A DNA stretch of 64,000 bases, taken from the NCBI GenBank assembly GCA_036925085.1, contig JAUPFP010000001.1, forward strand, positions 11,290,354 through 11,354,353. Reading direction: 5' to 3'. This document shows positions 32,801 to 47,800 of this stretch, piece by piece. The notes under the pieces are model-generated. The model worked only from the letters and a program-made list of their open reading frames with translations, was not told where the DNA came from and made no database searches. Made by a program: the position numbers and the translations under genes. Position 1 is the stretch's first letter; every line of letters starts with the position of its first letter. This stretch comes from Brachycybe producta (lineage: Eukaryota; Arthropoda; Diplopoda; Playtdesmida; Andrognathidae).

Positions 32801-35800
32801 TCGATGTGTTCGGCAAACAAAAGATTCTTCGACAAAGTGTTAACAATGTTAGAAACATCGTTCTCCGGAACACCCCTGAGTCTCGCAAACATAATCAGAG
32901 TTTCTCGCCCAGTCATCTGATCAATGATGGCGTCAAACTGAGGACAGTAGCCGAGATTGTGTCTAACTAACTTCATCTGTCGACGTACACTATAGCCGGT
33001 AACGAACGCATCACCATCGGAAATAATCTCGTCTCCAGTCAACATTTTGAATGTACTCGTTTTTCCGGCGCCGTTTATACCCAGAAGACCAAAACATTCC
33101 CCTTTTGGAATTGCCATGCAAAGGTGGTTCACAGCCAAAAACGGATTACAGATACCGTAATATTTCGTCAGGTCTCTAAAGCAACAAACAAGAAACGATT
33201 ATTTACATTGCAATAATTTTCAAACTGGCATATTTTACAGATTTCATAAAATTACATTTCGTTAGGGTTACATATTTTTTTATATACATGTATGAAAAGT
33301 TATTCAAAATTTACAAAATATTAAAACTTAATTAGTTTTCTCTGAAAATTTCATTGTCTTGGTTATGTGTAAACGTCTCGAATTTTTAGTAACCTTTAAG
33401 AGACAAAAAAAATTCTTAAATAGAAAAGGGGTAAATATCTGTATGCAAATTTTCACATGACTATATATTTAGTCTTTAAACAATAAAACATTTTTCTTCA
33501 ATATTTAACCAAACTTAAAAGTAACAAATAGAAAATGAAGAACGTTTATGCCACCCGCGTCACCCGCTTCGCCCCTGAAAGCCTACAACCCCTGGTTGCT
33601 CTCATTTCCCGCCCATTTCATAACAGTCTTAAGTATGAATCATCCTGAGTTTTATCAACGAATAGAGAAATATGATCATATAAAATTTGAGAGTGATGAC
33701 CCCAGAATTTTATCTGTATACACTGCTGGACAGGAATGAGCTTCGCCCCCCCCCAATCCCACACTGCCGGGCTGTGTGGATGTGTGAAAATTTCCATCCT
33801 CCAGAGTTGTATTTATGGTTATTTTGGTTTAAAAAAACATTTTTAAATCAAAAACGATTGCAGCGCCTACATTTGGAGAAATTTTGAATTAAATGCTATA
33901 TCTAGTCTCTTAAAACATTCCAAACTTTATTGCACTTTTGACAGCTGAAGTTCGATTTTGTTTACACTTTCTAGATTTTTAACAATTATTACATAGCTCA
34001 ATATTGGCACACAAATCCTATGAAATGGCCTAATGTTGAGCATAATAATAAAATGACAATCTAGCAGACGATCTTTTCGCAACGTGAAGATGAACTCGTA
34101 TGAGCGAATAGTATCCGCAAATACTATACTAGAATTATTCGGAGATTCACGATCTCGAATATAACGTCAATAGAATAAATTCGAATACCTCGAATATCAA
34201 ACAGAACATCAGAATATCGTGAATTGAATATCAGCCACTGTGCCGCGAACAGCCATTGTGTTCGTTTACTATGTTTCTTTTTTTGTTGTTAATGTGTTAA
34301 CTTGTTGCTTACTTCATTCTATCGTGATAGTTGCAGTTTTGTTCATCTCATTTCGTTTACAGTTCAACTTAAAAACTCAAAAGTATATTACTACTATCAT
34401 TTACTTAGTAATGAATCAAAATGTCAATAGTTCAAATAATTCTTTTCAATTATAAAATTTCAAATAACTATTCGGGGTATTTGAATATTCGAGATCTGGT
34501 TAAAGTTGGAATTCAAGAAGTTTTATTCGGCCATCCCTTATTTTTTTTAATATAACTGAAATTTCTTTCAAAAAAAAGAACGTTCGTACCATGATCTGGT
34601 TTGACAGTAAAATGTAGCTGGCAGGTTTCTCGTACTCAAGGGTTAGGCGTCTTTCCATAGCAATACAAAACAATGCAGTGAAATTCGACCGTTCAAAAGT
34701 TGTACATGTACCCATGTGCTTAATTATAAAAGTGTGCGACTTACTTTACAACTAAAGTGTTCTCATGGAGAACTTCACCCAAATCAGCATTTTGTATTCT
34801 GCTTCTTTCCGTTGCGACGTCTTCATCTTCACAAGATCCATCTACGAGCGGATTCACTATGGCATCGAAGGACAAACAAGTCTCAGAAAAAACGGAGAAA
34901 CGAACAAGTCACTATCAAAAATGAACAAAACTCACCGTGTCCTTGACCAGTCTTGTAATTTCTTAGTTTTACGCTGTACAAGAAGCTCATAAAACGTCTT
35001 CCGAAACCCATTTCGAGAAGTACCACGAGCATGAAGTATACGATGCCCCACAGGAGTAGGAACACAAGATTACGACCAATGCCGGGTTCTTCCCATGACA
35101 GATAACTGTCGGTCCGTTTTAGGCAAAACCAACTGTCGCAAGAACCTAAACAAAATCGATAAAATGTTTTCAACTTAGGCAAAAAAAAATTTAAGGAAAT
35201 TTTTGATTATACACGAAAATCAGACGAGCAAAAGTTTCCCAGTATTTCAGGTCAAAACCTTTAATTTGTTAAGTAAACTTTACTCAAGTTTTAGTATAAA
35301 ATTTCCCTCCATTTATTAATACAGTAGCTGTAACTAACAAAACAATCTTTGTATTGTTCAAAAGTCAAGCTAAACGTTAGTAGAGCCTATAATTAAGCAA
35401 GAACCTCAGACCATAAACCGGGTAAAATACTAACACAGTTGGGCCAACGCAGCATTATCGTCACAAAACGCCCGAGCTCGATACTGATTATACAAGTTTT
35501 TCATCGCTCCTCCCAAACAATAATTGGGCAGTGCCAAAAAGATCCAATCCATAGTCACTGCTGTATCGTGGAGACTGTCCAAAAGGCTCAAAATGCTCAC
35601 AGTGATCAGAGTGACCACCCCTGTAATGTTTACGAACAACTTCACGTTAGAAATGTACAAAAATCTGTCTTTGTACTACACCAATTAATTGTTCGATCCT
35701 CACCAGAAAAAATATTGAACATTATAATTCTTGCATATGCTGTAGATGCCACTTTAAACATGAAAGAGGCCAAATAAGTTAACGGCAGAACGCTCCAGCC

Positions 35801-38800
35801 GTAGGCACAAAACAGAAGAAACATGGAACCTGGAAAAAGAAATAAGAACAATACTAAGGATAGATTCACACTATACAGTCAAATATCGTACAAGAAAATT
35901 TCCATTGGAATCCAATGTATTTAGAAAGTCGGCGTTCACAGTGGCGATTACACTCGTGAACGGACCATGCTTGGTGTAAACCGGCCCTTAAATGGGCTGC
36001 TAAATGAGATTTTATGAGGAAAATGCAAAACTAACAAAACTTTGCTATTCCATGTACACGCTAAACAAGTGGTTTCCAAATGGTGTGATGCAGCACACTA
36101 GTGTCAAGGGTCTTGCTAGGTAGGCCGCAACTTCCCCAGAAAAAAATTACTTTCCTATGAGAACAAAAATTTGGGAACCACTGTAAAGTTATGTATAGAA
36201 ACATGAGCTTATTTGGAAATGAACTGTAACAGAAGATTGGAAATACATAACCATGTGAAAACAAAGAACTAGAAGAGAGATAGAAAACTTCTGTCCCTTT
36301 TTGTCTGTAAGTGACTCCCGTCAGAAACGTATTAAGGAATACACCCAATTTTTTTTAAGTGAAGCTGTCTCTTAAGAATGACGGTAGTTACTAAAATAGA
36401 CTTTTTTCAGGTGAATGACGATTAACACCGGTCATACAAATTAGTACAAAACAAACGCGCCATTTGAAAATTGCAACAAAAAATATCTTAAAACATGGCC
36501 ACAACAGTCAACAAACGATTCCAACTTCAATTATTGTTCAGAAACACAGTGTTCAAAACATTGCATTTACGTCGTTACGTGGCTGGAGTGTCTAGTCTTA
36601 AAGACCACACAACGCAGTAATGTGAATTTGACTCACTGGTAGGTCAAAGGGCATTGAAAAGTTGGCTTACTAGCACAAACTAACACCCCAACTGATTCTA
36701 ATCTCTTCTAGTATGCGGGCGTATACAATCACAACGTAAAAATGAGCTACACGTACTTGGAAAACACCGAAAAACACATCTAAAAACAACAAACCTTGTA
36801 CGGCAGCTTCACTATATCCTTGCTGACCATAAATCAGAAAAACCAACATGACTCCGATACAAGGAAAAATATAATTGATAAAGTCCCAGGCAAATGTTGA
36901 AGCCCAAAACGTAGTTGGGTTAACACCGCTCACAAACTGCAGATGTTTAGCGTCGCAAGATCGCTCCTTGACGAGAAACACAACGAAACTGCTGACGAGA
37001 AACGACATGCCAAACATCACATTGAACGAGATCGTAAAGCCAGTCATCGTGTCCTTAACGAAGTCATCGGCCTTTAAGAGTGGTGACCGCAGTAGAAGAA
37101 AATAGAAACGAAGCAATAGTTAGAAAATCGACATAATGCGTAACTCTGCGAGACAACTTTCGAGACTCACAGCAGCAGTAGTGCGTCACTCGACAACAAG
37201 GCTTAAAAATACAAATCTCAAAACACCACCGATACAATATACACAATAAAAACCACAATATAAAACTGAACAGATCAAGTCAATTATTTTAAGTGTCAAC
37301 ATCAATCAGTGTGTGTCCTAATGTTTATTATGAACACCAACAACTCACCAATTTCTTCACTGCGCCCTCTGCGGGTACCTTCAAGTCACCATAAAAATAG
37401 ATAAAATAATGTAAATATTTAACAAAAGTTATCTAAATGGCGGCGGCATTCAGTAAGTTAAAATTAGTGATCGAAAAGAGCGTCCTAGTTAAAATAAAAA
37501 GCAGCGACTTCGGACGCTAATGATCAACTCTTTTAAACGCCTTTAAAGAAAAGATTTTGGCATTCAGGAAAAATAAAAAAAAAAAAAAAAAGCTACAAAG
37601 AAACGAATTTGATACCTAAAAACAACTCACCTCATTATTAACCCTCTTCCAATAATCAGCTGTTTTCAGGTTTTAGTTCATTTAGTTGTCATAATTCAAA
37701 CAGAAGGTGATGATAAAAAAAATGAACACCACACCCCCCCCCCCAAACAAGAGACCTAACTAACTTAGCAACTATTGCAAATTCTAAAATGAAAGGTGAC
37801 CTTTACTGTCCCGTGCGAGTTAATTTATTCATTAAAAAAACGTTATTCAATGAACGCGAAACTATACATCGCTTTTTTTAAGCTTTAGTCGCATATCTGT
37901 GGTACAGGGATTCTAAGGCAAATGGGCATGTTTGTTGTGGGTCGCAAACATGGCCATCTACATTAGAATCCTTGTAAAACAGCACTTCGACAAGAATGCA
38001 AGTGAAGCCCTACAATTAAAAGATTGCTGCTTTCTTGTTTAGCATAAATCCTTTTAAAAAAACTTATTGGGAGCCGCCAATTGAATATAAAATGGGCTAA
38101 ACACCACATGCAGTAACTTTTAAAACAACCAAATTTGCTTATTTTAAAAATTAACAGCATAAATATTATCTTACACGATTCAGGCAGTTCTTTTCATGTT
38201 TTTTTCTCTCATAACGTTGCTTTTCAGATACAAAGCAACAAGCATTTTAAGGACGTTTCCCCACTTAAAACGTGTCTTTTGGTTGTCTTTTTGTTTGTGT
38301 GCTTTAGACTAAAGTGCCTGAAAACAGCCATTTGTGTTTGAGTGCACCGCCAAACTAGGTGTTTCATATTTGTTTCGAATGCTATAATGGGCTCTTATTG
38401 TGAACAAATTGGTGGAGATTAAGACGTTACCGTATTGGAAACCGCCACTTTCGTCGTCGAGCTCAACACAGATAACATGCTGCCACCATGTTTCTGGTTT
38501 TTCTCAGTTTTTATGCGCCTCCTTACCTCAGCTTCAAACGTTTGTGGCAATGGCTGATTTATCACAGTCAACTGGAGTCGCCGATTACCCGAGTAATGGC
38601 GCATCAGTGCAGTGTCCACAGCAGCCAACGAGATCGCTGGACTGTGGTATGGTTGGTTGTTAAACCAAGCGACGGCAGAAATGTGTTCAGAAGCAAGTTC
38701 CGAGAACGTTGCGCCGACAATACTGTGCATGTTATAGTTGTAGGTGTCATTAAAAGCAGTCATCAGAAGATAGTTATTGATGTCGACGTCACTGTCACTC

Positions 38801-41800
38801 GCATAAACAGCATTATTAGTGCTCTCGTCGAACTGTGAAGCATACATTGCTGTGATGTTTCTTCCAGTAGTTGTGTTGTCACTTGCGTATGTAACAGTCG
38901 TCCACTTAAACGGCTAAATAAAGCAAAGAAATAAAAAATACAAACTCCATCACGTGAACTTTAACATGAATATTTTCTTCAGAAGGTCTCTTATTCGACT
39001 AGACGCGTTAATTGCCAACTCCTTATTACTGCTCGACATGGGCGTCCGCACATAGGAACAAGAAGGGGAGGCTTTCCCTGCCCCGCCCCTCGGAAAACCA
39101 CTACTTTTTATCTACTACCTTTTGATTTTGAACTATTATTTAGCTCAGATGCATCACAATCAAATTTCTTTTAATGTATCTACAGCATGCCCTTGTCGTT
39201 TTCTATGTGTATAGTGGCGCCTCTACCAGGGTAAAATGGTTTTAACCATTGTGGTTCAAATCACGGTTCAAATCATGGTCTTAATTACTTAGTTTTTTAA
39301 ATAAACCTTTGGTTTTAACCAAAAACAACTAATTTTTATTTTTTATTTTTTTGTAAATTCAATTCAATTCAATTGCAATCAGCTCGAAAGCCATGTGGCA
39401 GGGAAGGATTGCTCCCAATCACGACTGATTGTCGTTATTTAAAAATAAGACATCATGAAATTGAAATCGTCCTAACAAAAAACTATTCACAGGAAGAGAA
39501 TTCCATAGTCTAATAACATTAGGAAGAAAAGACCAAAAATATGCATCAGTCCTAGCCATTAATTCTTTGAAAGTTTTTGAATGCCCAAATCTACCTTTAC
39601 GAGGATTTCTAGTTAGTAAACCATTAAGCAGGGTAATGTTATCACAAGACAGCAAACGTCCCAGAAGAGCGAGGCTTTGCTCATTTCTTCGGCCTGCTAA
39701 TAATTCCCATTCTAGCTCTTGGAGCATAGACGATACGCTGTCAGTATACGCATACCGTCCCTTTACAAATCTTGCAGCCCTACGCTGCACCATTTCTATT
39801 TCTTGTTTTAGGTTATTTCTAAATGGGCTCCAAATTGGGGAACAATATTCTAAGATCGGTCTAACTAGGGTAAAGTAACAGACCTTCTTTACATTTTCTT
39901 TACAATGTTTAAAGGTGTGTTGGACAAACCGCAGCCTTTGATTAGCTTTGGCAACTGCTTTGGTTATATGATATTTCCAAAGCATGTCCTTAGACAAGGT
40001 TAAGCCAAGATATTTGATGGTATCAACATGGGTTAGCTGAACATCTCCCATTGTGTAAATCTGCCATGCACGATTCTTGCTTTCGGGGAAACTAGCATAA
40101 CATTGCATTTACTCCTATTCAGTTGTAAATGCCACTCAGAGCACCACTCTTCAACACTGTCCAGATTTCTTTGGAGGACTTCACTATCCTCATTATCCCT
40201 AATCCTCCTGTAAACAACAGCATCATCTGCAAACAAACGCATCGTACTGTTGCATCTGTCTGCCAGATCGTTAATCAGAAGAAAAAGCAGTGGTCCAAGA
40301 ATGCTACCCTGAGGTACACCAGATGTTACTTTATCCATTGGTTTTTAATATGAAAACAAAAATTAACTTCATTCCCAAAATATGCTTCAATACATAGGCC
40401 ATAGGCATGCTAGGAAAATAATTTGACCCTGGCATTTTATACTGGATTGGCAATATTTTATGTAACTGAAAGTTTTATGTCTATGTTAATGACTGCTGCC
40501 CACACACATTAAGACGGTTTCGGTTAATGGAATTATTAGTTTACATGTAATTACCTTAATACTTATATTACATTAATATTTGATCTTTGATTAAAAAATG
40601 AAAATATGCACAATATGCAAAATACAAAAACAAACTTTTCAGTGCCTTACAGTCAGTGTAGTAATCTCTTTATTAAAAAAATATTTTTTGGTTTAAACCA
40701 AAAAAAAAAAAAACAAGTTTAAACCAAAAAACCGGGTTAGTTTTTTCTTCTTCAAACTAAAAAAAACCAGCCACCCTGGCCTCTACCCACACCAACGTTC
40801 AAAATACAGGGAAATATACTATTAAGTATTTTCGGTCAGAAATGCTTTCAATAGAATAGGCCTAAACTTCCCTCTATATGGCACTTTGTCATAATAACAT
40901 AATTTTTTAAAGAAAACTTCCAGCCAATTTCGTCTTATTTAAATTAAATGACAATTTTAAAAAGTTTGCAATGGATAGTAGAAAATAGATAAAAACAACA
41001 ACAACGAGAGCAAGCTGAACTGCCCGAGCAGAAAAAAGGTGATGATGAAGTGGTTAAATCGTAAGCAACAAAAATCAAAGCCGGATGATGGTGTACTTTG
41101 ACCATGCTCATTGCTGGTCGAGTTCGTAAATGAGCCACACAAACAACTTCTACAGACTGTTCCATTATAATTATTCATTTGGGCATTGTTAAACAGTTCC
41201 TTTTTCTACGTTCTGAACGATGCAACTTTCAGAAAACCGTTGCTCGTACTCATTTAAGATAACCAAATCAATAAATTGTCATTGAAATAGTGCACAATAT
41301 TGAAAATGCTATACATTATGCAGATTTACTGACCATTGTTAGATTTTGAAAATTGCCTAGAAATTTGTAAAATGACCGACGATGGTAAGAAAATTTCTCT
41401 TACAGTTATATATATAATATCCCAGGTCTGTGTATCTGTTAGTAACGCTGTACAACCCTTGAAGCACGTCGGAATTTATATAAATTTGAATAAATGAACT
41501 GTTTTTCTTCTCAACGCCAACTTTAAGGTTGCACCCTTCCCATCCAAGAACCCCACGATATTAAATTGGAGAGGGGAAATGGTTGTAAAGTGTAGAAGGG
41601 GAAGAAAAACGTGGAGGGAGAAAAGTAGGAGGGGGGGGTGACTGAAATTGAAATGAAAAGAGTAAAAAAAGGAACAAACGACGCGCATGCGCACACCAGA
41701 AAAAAAAATGAAAACTCAATTCTGTCTTTCAAATATAAAAAGGGGAGGGGATAATAGTAGCAAAATTAAACTACAGTTTATCACAGGCAATTGTGCCCAG

Positions 41801-44800
41801 CATTAGAATTTCTTTTCCTCCGCCCTTTTATGAACGTCATCAATTTCTAATTGGGTTTGTTACTTGGCCCGATGTCATAAAAGGGCGGAGGAAAAGAAAT
41901 ACTAGTGCTGGGCCTGTGAATTTTGCTCCCGTCATTTATGACGGGTTACCCCACTAGTTTAGTTAATGTTTACTGACAGCCAAATAAAAAAATTCGAAAT
42001 GTACTTCTAGTAGATCTATTATACTGAAACACACACGCCAGTTTTAATGCTTTGAATTTTCCGATTTTTAGTTGTTTCTTTAATCACTGGAATTGGAATT
42101 ACCGTACATAAAATAAATTCCCTGACTTTTTCAAGTTTTAAATATTGTTTTGCTAAATTCGATGACTTTTTCCTGACTTGAAAATGCTCATATGATCACA
42201 TATGTTCACGTTTTCCAGGTTGAGGAGCAACCCTGATTTCGTTTGCCTTCAAGAATACCAATACCAACCACAACGGTGCACAAATATACAGTAACTTGTT
42301 TCCTTAAATTTTAGTAGTCGTTAATTTAAAACCTGTTGTTTCTGACTTTTAAAGCATCAGCGACATTGTAATTTTAGCCCACAAAAGTACTCTTCATAGA
42401 ACGCATTAGCCCGACTGAATCATCAAAATGCAATGTTAGCAATACACTATTGCCCGATCTAACCATTACAAAAACATACCTGAAGATTTAGTTTCAGAGG
42501 TGGCGACATGTTTTCAGATGGAGCCGTATTGACGACAATCAGAATTAGAACCGTGATCAAAATCGGAATAACAAATTGAACCAACATCAGAATCCAATTC
42601 CTTTTCGTATGCAACATTCGCTTCACCATCATTGCCCAAAACTGTTGCATGACCAACTTGAAACCGCGATTGCGATATGTTGGCATTGAGTGGTCCATTC
42701 GAACTGAAATACGAAAAATAATCTCATGTGAAATTGTCTGACCAGTTTCAATGGATTGCCTAAACAATAAATTCAACGAGTCTAATTGAGACGACCACGG
42801 TATACGCGCGCTTGGGTTCGTTTTTTTATATCAATGTTTCATCCTGTAGTACGTAACTTTCGTGGCCCTCTGTACCGCTTGTACAGACGTGGCGTGGTTT
42901 CCAAAGACCTTAGACCTGAGTTTACCTTTTAATTAGGGTTTCCATTACCGGTTTTATCGTTATTGGTAAACCGTTATTACCGGTCTATTTTGTTACATTG
43001 GTACTACCGGTAAATTGACCTTTCAATACCGGTTTTTAGGTAAAAAAAATTCTATTCATTTGGATAAAAAAACCACTGAGTTTAAAATTAAAATTTCACA
43101 TAATTATGCGTAGAAACCAAGAGTTTTTTCAAAAACTCAAAAGTAAAAAAAAAATGGTATCCGTATGCACTTGTAACCGTTTACAAAAGTCGCAGTAAGG
43201 TCCTAATGTAAATGTTCGTACAGTTAAGATGCTTTCCGTGGATATTATACCGTACATACTTAGGTACTAAATTAAGCCAACAAAAAACTTAATTTGCATC
43301 GAGGCAAAATAGACAAAAACCCACCTATTTTTTAACATGATTTTTTATTATACTGTATAATTATTAGTTATGAATTTATATGTTTTAATTTTTTTTAACA
43401 TGAAACATTTTTTTCCTGAGTTTTCTTTTACAATGCTTTTATTAAATTTTTAGTTTTATTACCGAAATTTAAAGGTATTACCGAAAAACCGGTAATGGAA
43501 ACCCTACTTTTAATTCTGCCTGACGGATTTTATCTATTTTTTTAAATTCTGATCTGTTTTGACTTAGATGCCACACTTCAGTGTGAAAACAGATGATGTC
43601 ATGTTTTGGGACCATTCGACTAATCCTTTTGATTGGCTCAATGTGTCCCTAAATTTATAAAGTACCCAAATCCCAAACCCTGTATCCCCTTTGGTTCGGG
43701 CTTAATTTTGGCCTTAAAAACCCTTGCTTGATTTTCAGTTTTTGCAAACATCACCTTCTCATAAGCTATTTAACTTCGACATTATCCAAGATAGAAATAA
43801 CCAGGTGTAGACCTGGTGACAACGAAACCGATCAATGAAAAAGTTGTTAACACACTTTCTGAAAGCATTTTGTTACGCGAAAGAATGGTTGTCAGACAGC
43901 AAAAGATCGCCAACGAAGCTGTGAAAGTCCTTGTCAGGATTCGTGAGGACGTCTAACTGTTTATATTGTAATTAATAGTCCCCCGGATCAGGTAGAGTTA
44001 GTAGCATAGCCAATCACCTTCAGAACAGACCACAAAGCCGCCCTGTACCCCCAGAAAGCAGATTCTACATAAGCAGGAAGGGTCCGTGTTACATAATATT
44101 GCTCTACAGCAAGAGTTCTTAAACTGGGGTCCTCTTAGCTATTGCCAGGAGTCCGTGAATAACGTGTTTGCAAAGTTTAACATAAGCGTGGAGCAAAAAA
44201 ACGAAACTCGTAAAAAAAAAAAGGTCCGTTTCTTGACCAAAAATTTCATAGGAAAAAGGAGAAAGGCCCAAAACATTTTCCATGAAAAGGGGTCCTAAAG
44301 GGCTAGAAGTTTGTCGAACTGTGGTCTGCGGCGGTGAGCCAGGTTGTCTGCAGACGGGACCGCAAAAAAAAACATATTTTTACACTCCAACTGTTAGAAC
44401 ATAAATTACAAAAAAACAAATTATAGTTCGCCAAGTCCACAATAAATCTGATATAACCACCACTGTGCCCTAAAATGAGGCAAACGCAGTGTTCCCCATT
44501 ACTGGGCACAAGTCTACTTGCACCAGGGCCTGCTCAGTAGGCCTTTTTTAAGGTGGGCGGTCTCCGCATGTGCACATCCACTACTTATCTAGTGGTCCGC
44601 CATTGGGTAAAAAAAGTTCACACTTGCTGTAGGGTATTGCTCAGCAAAATCAGCACCATATTTTTGCAGTTTAGCACATTCATTGGTTTAGCCATACATA
44701 TTGAAGGAGCAATTCATGACCCAAATTCATTTGTGGCATTTAAGAATTTACATCAAATTACCAGAAAACGAAGGCGACGTTGTTTTGTTGTTAACGTTTT

Positions 44801-47800
44801 GGTACGAATCTTCCGAAAATTGTTCGTATCTTCCTGCAGCTTCATCTTCGTGTCCTTGCATGAACTTCTTTACAGATGAATCCGAATGTTCACCGACTCT
44901 GCAACACAAATAAATAACATAAGAACTCGTTTTTGCTACCATATTGTTTTTAACACGATTATTAACAAAAAAATTCTATTGTTCTATTCTTATTAAGTCG
45001 GGGGAAAAAGTAGAAAAAAAGTGCTCGTACTTGAGAAAAACCTCTTCCATCGTAGTAACTGAAGCTCCGTAGCTAGATATCTTCAACTGAGTTTTACGCT
45101 CTTCAATTTGGCCGAACAATTTCGGAAAGTTACTACTGCTACTGTGAGGCAAAATGAATGAGAGTTCCGATCCAATATTGCTTTCGACTTCGGCTTTTGG
45201 AATAATGCCCCTCACCAGAGATTTAATGGATGCAACGTTACAGCCGGGTTCCTTGACAATGATCATGTGGTAGCCAGCACCTGAAAGATCAAACCACGCA
45301 ATTAGTCAGCCAAGCAAAATCCCGCACAAAAACACTGCGAAACTCATTGATTTCAGGGTCAAACTAACAAAATTTATGTTTGTGACTCTCTGGGTTACAA
45401 TTCACCCCCATAGAGGCTAAAAAAATATTAAAAACTGCTTTTGGTTCCCTTTTTACTCATAAATTATGACAAGCAATGCGAATGACACTGAAATGCAGAA
45501 AGATCACTCACCATACTTTTTCTTTAGAAACATTGGAGTACCCGAACACTGCAGCTGCCCATTGGCCATTATGGCAATACGATGGCCCAAAATATCCGCC
45601 TCGTCCATAAAATGTGTCGTAAGAAGAATGGTTCTGCCTTTACACTGTGCCTGCAACAACTCCCAGGTGAAACGTCGTGCAGCAGGGTCCATTCCAGATG
45701 TAGGTTCGTCAAGCATCACCACTTTGGAGCCACCGACAAAAGCCATCCCGACGCACAGCCGTCTCTTCATACCGCCGGACAACGTCGACGAAAGATTACG
45801 CCGTTTATCGACGAGATTAGTAGCAATGAGCATGCTTTCGATTTCTTTTTTGATCAACTTCGAATCGCAGCTCTTCAGCTTGCAAGCAAAATATAAATGC
45901 TCCTCGACGGTTAAATCGTCAAAGAGTACGTTGTGCTGTGGGCAAAGTCCTAAACTCGAGCGCACAGCACCTAAATCCGTGTGAATTCCGTAACCATTTA
46001 TATAGGCTTCACCCTGCGACGGTGGAAACAAACCTATAATAATAATAAAAATCAATGATAATCAAGTTTGCCTTTATTACGAATGTACTTCGTGTCATTT
46101 TCATTTTAATTACTCGTTTTTACCAGTTAGAATCGACATCGTTGTTGTCTTTCCGGCACCGTTATGTCCCAAAAGAACAGTAATTTGATCTTCATACATA
46201 TTTAAATTCAGGTTGTTTACGGCGATTTTCGATTTATCAAAAACCTAGTAACAAAAGAAAACGAAAGTAAATTATAAATACGTTCATTGTAAAAAAAACC
46301 TCTCCACTCAAAGCAAATAGTCGTTCCAATTACCACACATTTGCGGTTCTAAAGTTACTCAAATGGCTGGGGATCTGTAGCAGCCAAACAGCAATTCAAA
46401 ACAGAAAATTACGCTAATACACGAAAAACCAAACATAGCTATAAAAATCGACCATTTCGAGTACACGCAAATTAGCATAATTCAAAAATATGTAAACTAA
46501 AAAACCCTTTGAATATTTGCAACCAAAAGACCTTAAAACCTGGCCAAATAAATTCATGAAACTATTTCAAACTATAATTATTGTTCAAATCTCAAGATTA
46601 ACAAAAAGATGTTGTTAGAATTGAAACCACGTTTATGAGCACACCAAGTTTCTATGTTGTCATGAAAACAGGTTTCAGATCTGCCGATGCTGGAGTGTCG
46701 TTCCTAGGCTTATAACTTACAATATTACAGGAGCGAACACAAAAAATGCAAAACCTGTGAGCCAGTTTTTATAACATTCATCTCCATTCACAGCAGGGTT
46801 AGCAAAATCCCAGAAAAAAAACTGGAAAAGGACAGGGCACTGGTAAATACCAGTTACACTTGGTATTTACCACTAAAACCGAGAAAAACTAGTATTATGT
46901 TTTTTCATCTAGTACTGTAAGCTATTGTTAATATTATTTTATTAAAAAGTGACATTCATGTCATTGCCAATTTTAATGCGAGCTTGAGATACTGTATTGT
47001 GAAGAAAACCATGCTTATAAAAAGCATACAGATTGAATGAAATAGAAACTGAGAAGCTCTTATATGACACCCCCCCCCCAAAAAAAAACACTTTTGATTT
47101 TGGTTACCCTGCTAGGAAATAACCCCTTTTAGAGTGTAAACAAAAATGACCCATCGTCTCATGCACTCATGAGTAAAATGACAACCTCAGTTACATGTAT
47201 ATGGCTAACTTGGATTCTGGTCACTAGTTTTTAGTTTTTTAATTTTGTATATTTTATGTACAGCTATTTTTACTTAAATCACAAAAAAATGAACAGGGGT
47301 GGAAGACCAGTAGATCCTATTCATGATCACTTTGAAAAACATGTGCAAAACCAGAATGCATGAAAAAAAAAATTGGCTAAAAAAATAGAAATTGTCTAAA
47401 ACTGGGGGGGGAAAACATTACTCCCAGACGGTAAATACCGTGGTAATATCCGGTAAATACCACCACTGGAAAAAACTTTGCCAACTCTGACTCACAGAAT
47501 GAGAATATTTAAGGTTAATTTTACAACCACGTAACCAGAGGATTTGAAAAAAAATTGTAACAATTTCATTATAATTAGTCTAAATAAGATTAAAAAACCT
47601 TAATGAATAAAATGTATTTATGAAAAATGTCCATGCACGAAAGGGAAATAGTCTCTTAAACAAGAAAAAAACGGATTGTTACTTTTAAAAAACAAAATCG
47701 GCCTCATTACTTATTATATTCTGTTTTTAACGAGTAACATTTAAAAGTGTTTTAAAAACTAGCAAGGTATCAGATTCACCTAATAGTATTTTCATATTGA

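Noticed and set aside
35621..35660. Upstream extension of ABCA3 exon 16
   Set aside because: The frame with N-V-K-L-F-V looks family-like, but phase and alignment to human ABCA3 fit the acceptor at 35620 better.
36757..36794. Longer form of ABCA3 exon 14 using the GTACGT donor
   Set aside because: It would shift the frame of exon 15 and add residues absent from ABCA3 proteins.
38400..38838. Plus-strand ORFs over ABCA3 exon 13
   Set aside because: Shadows of the minus-strand exon.
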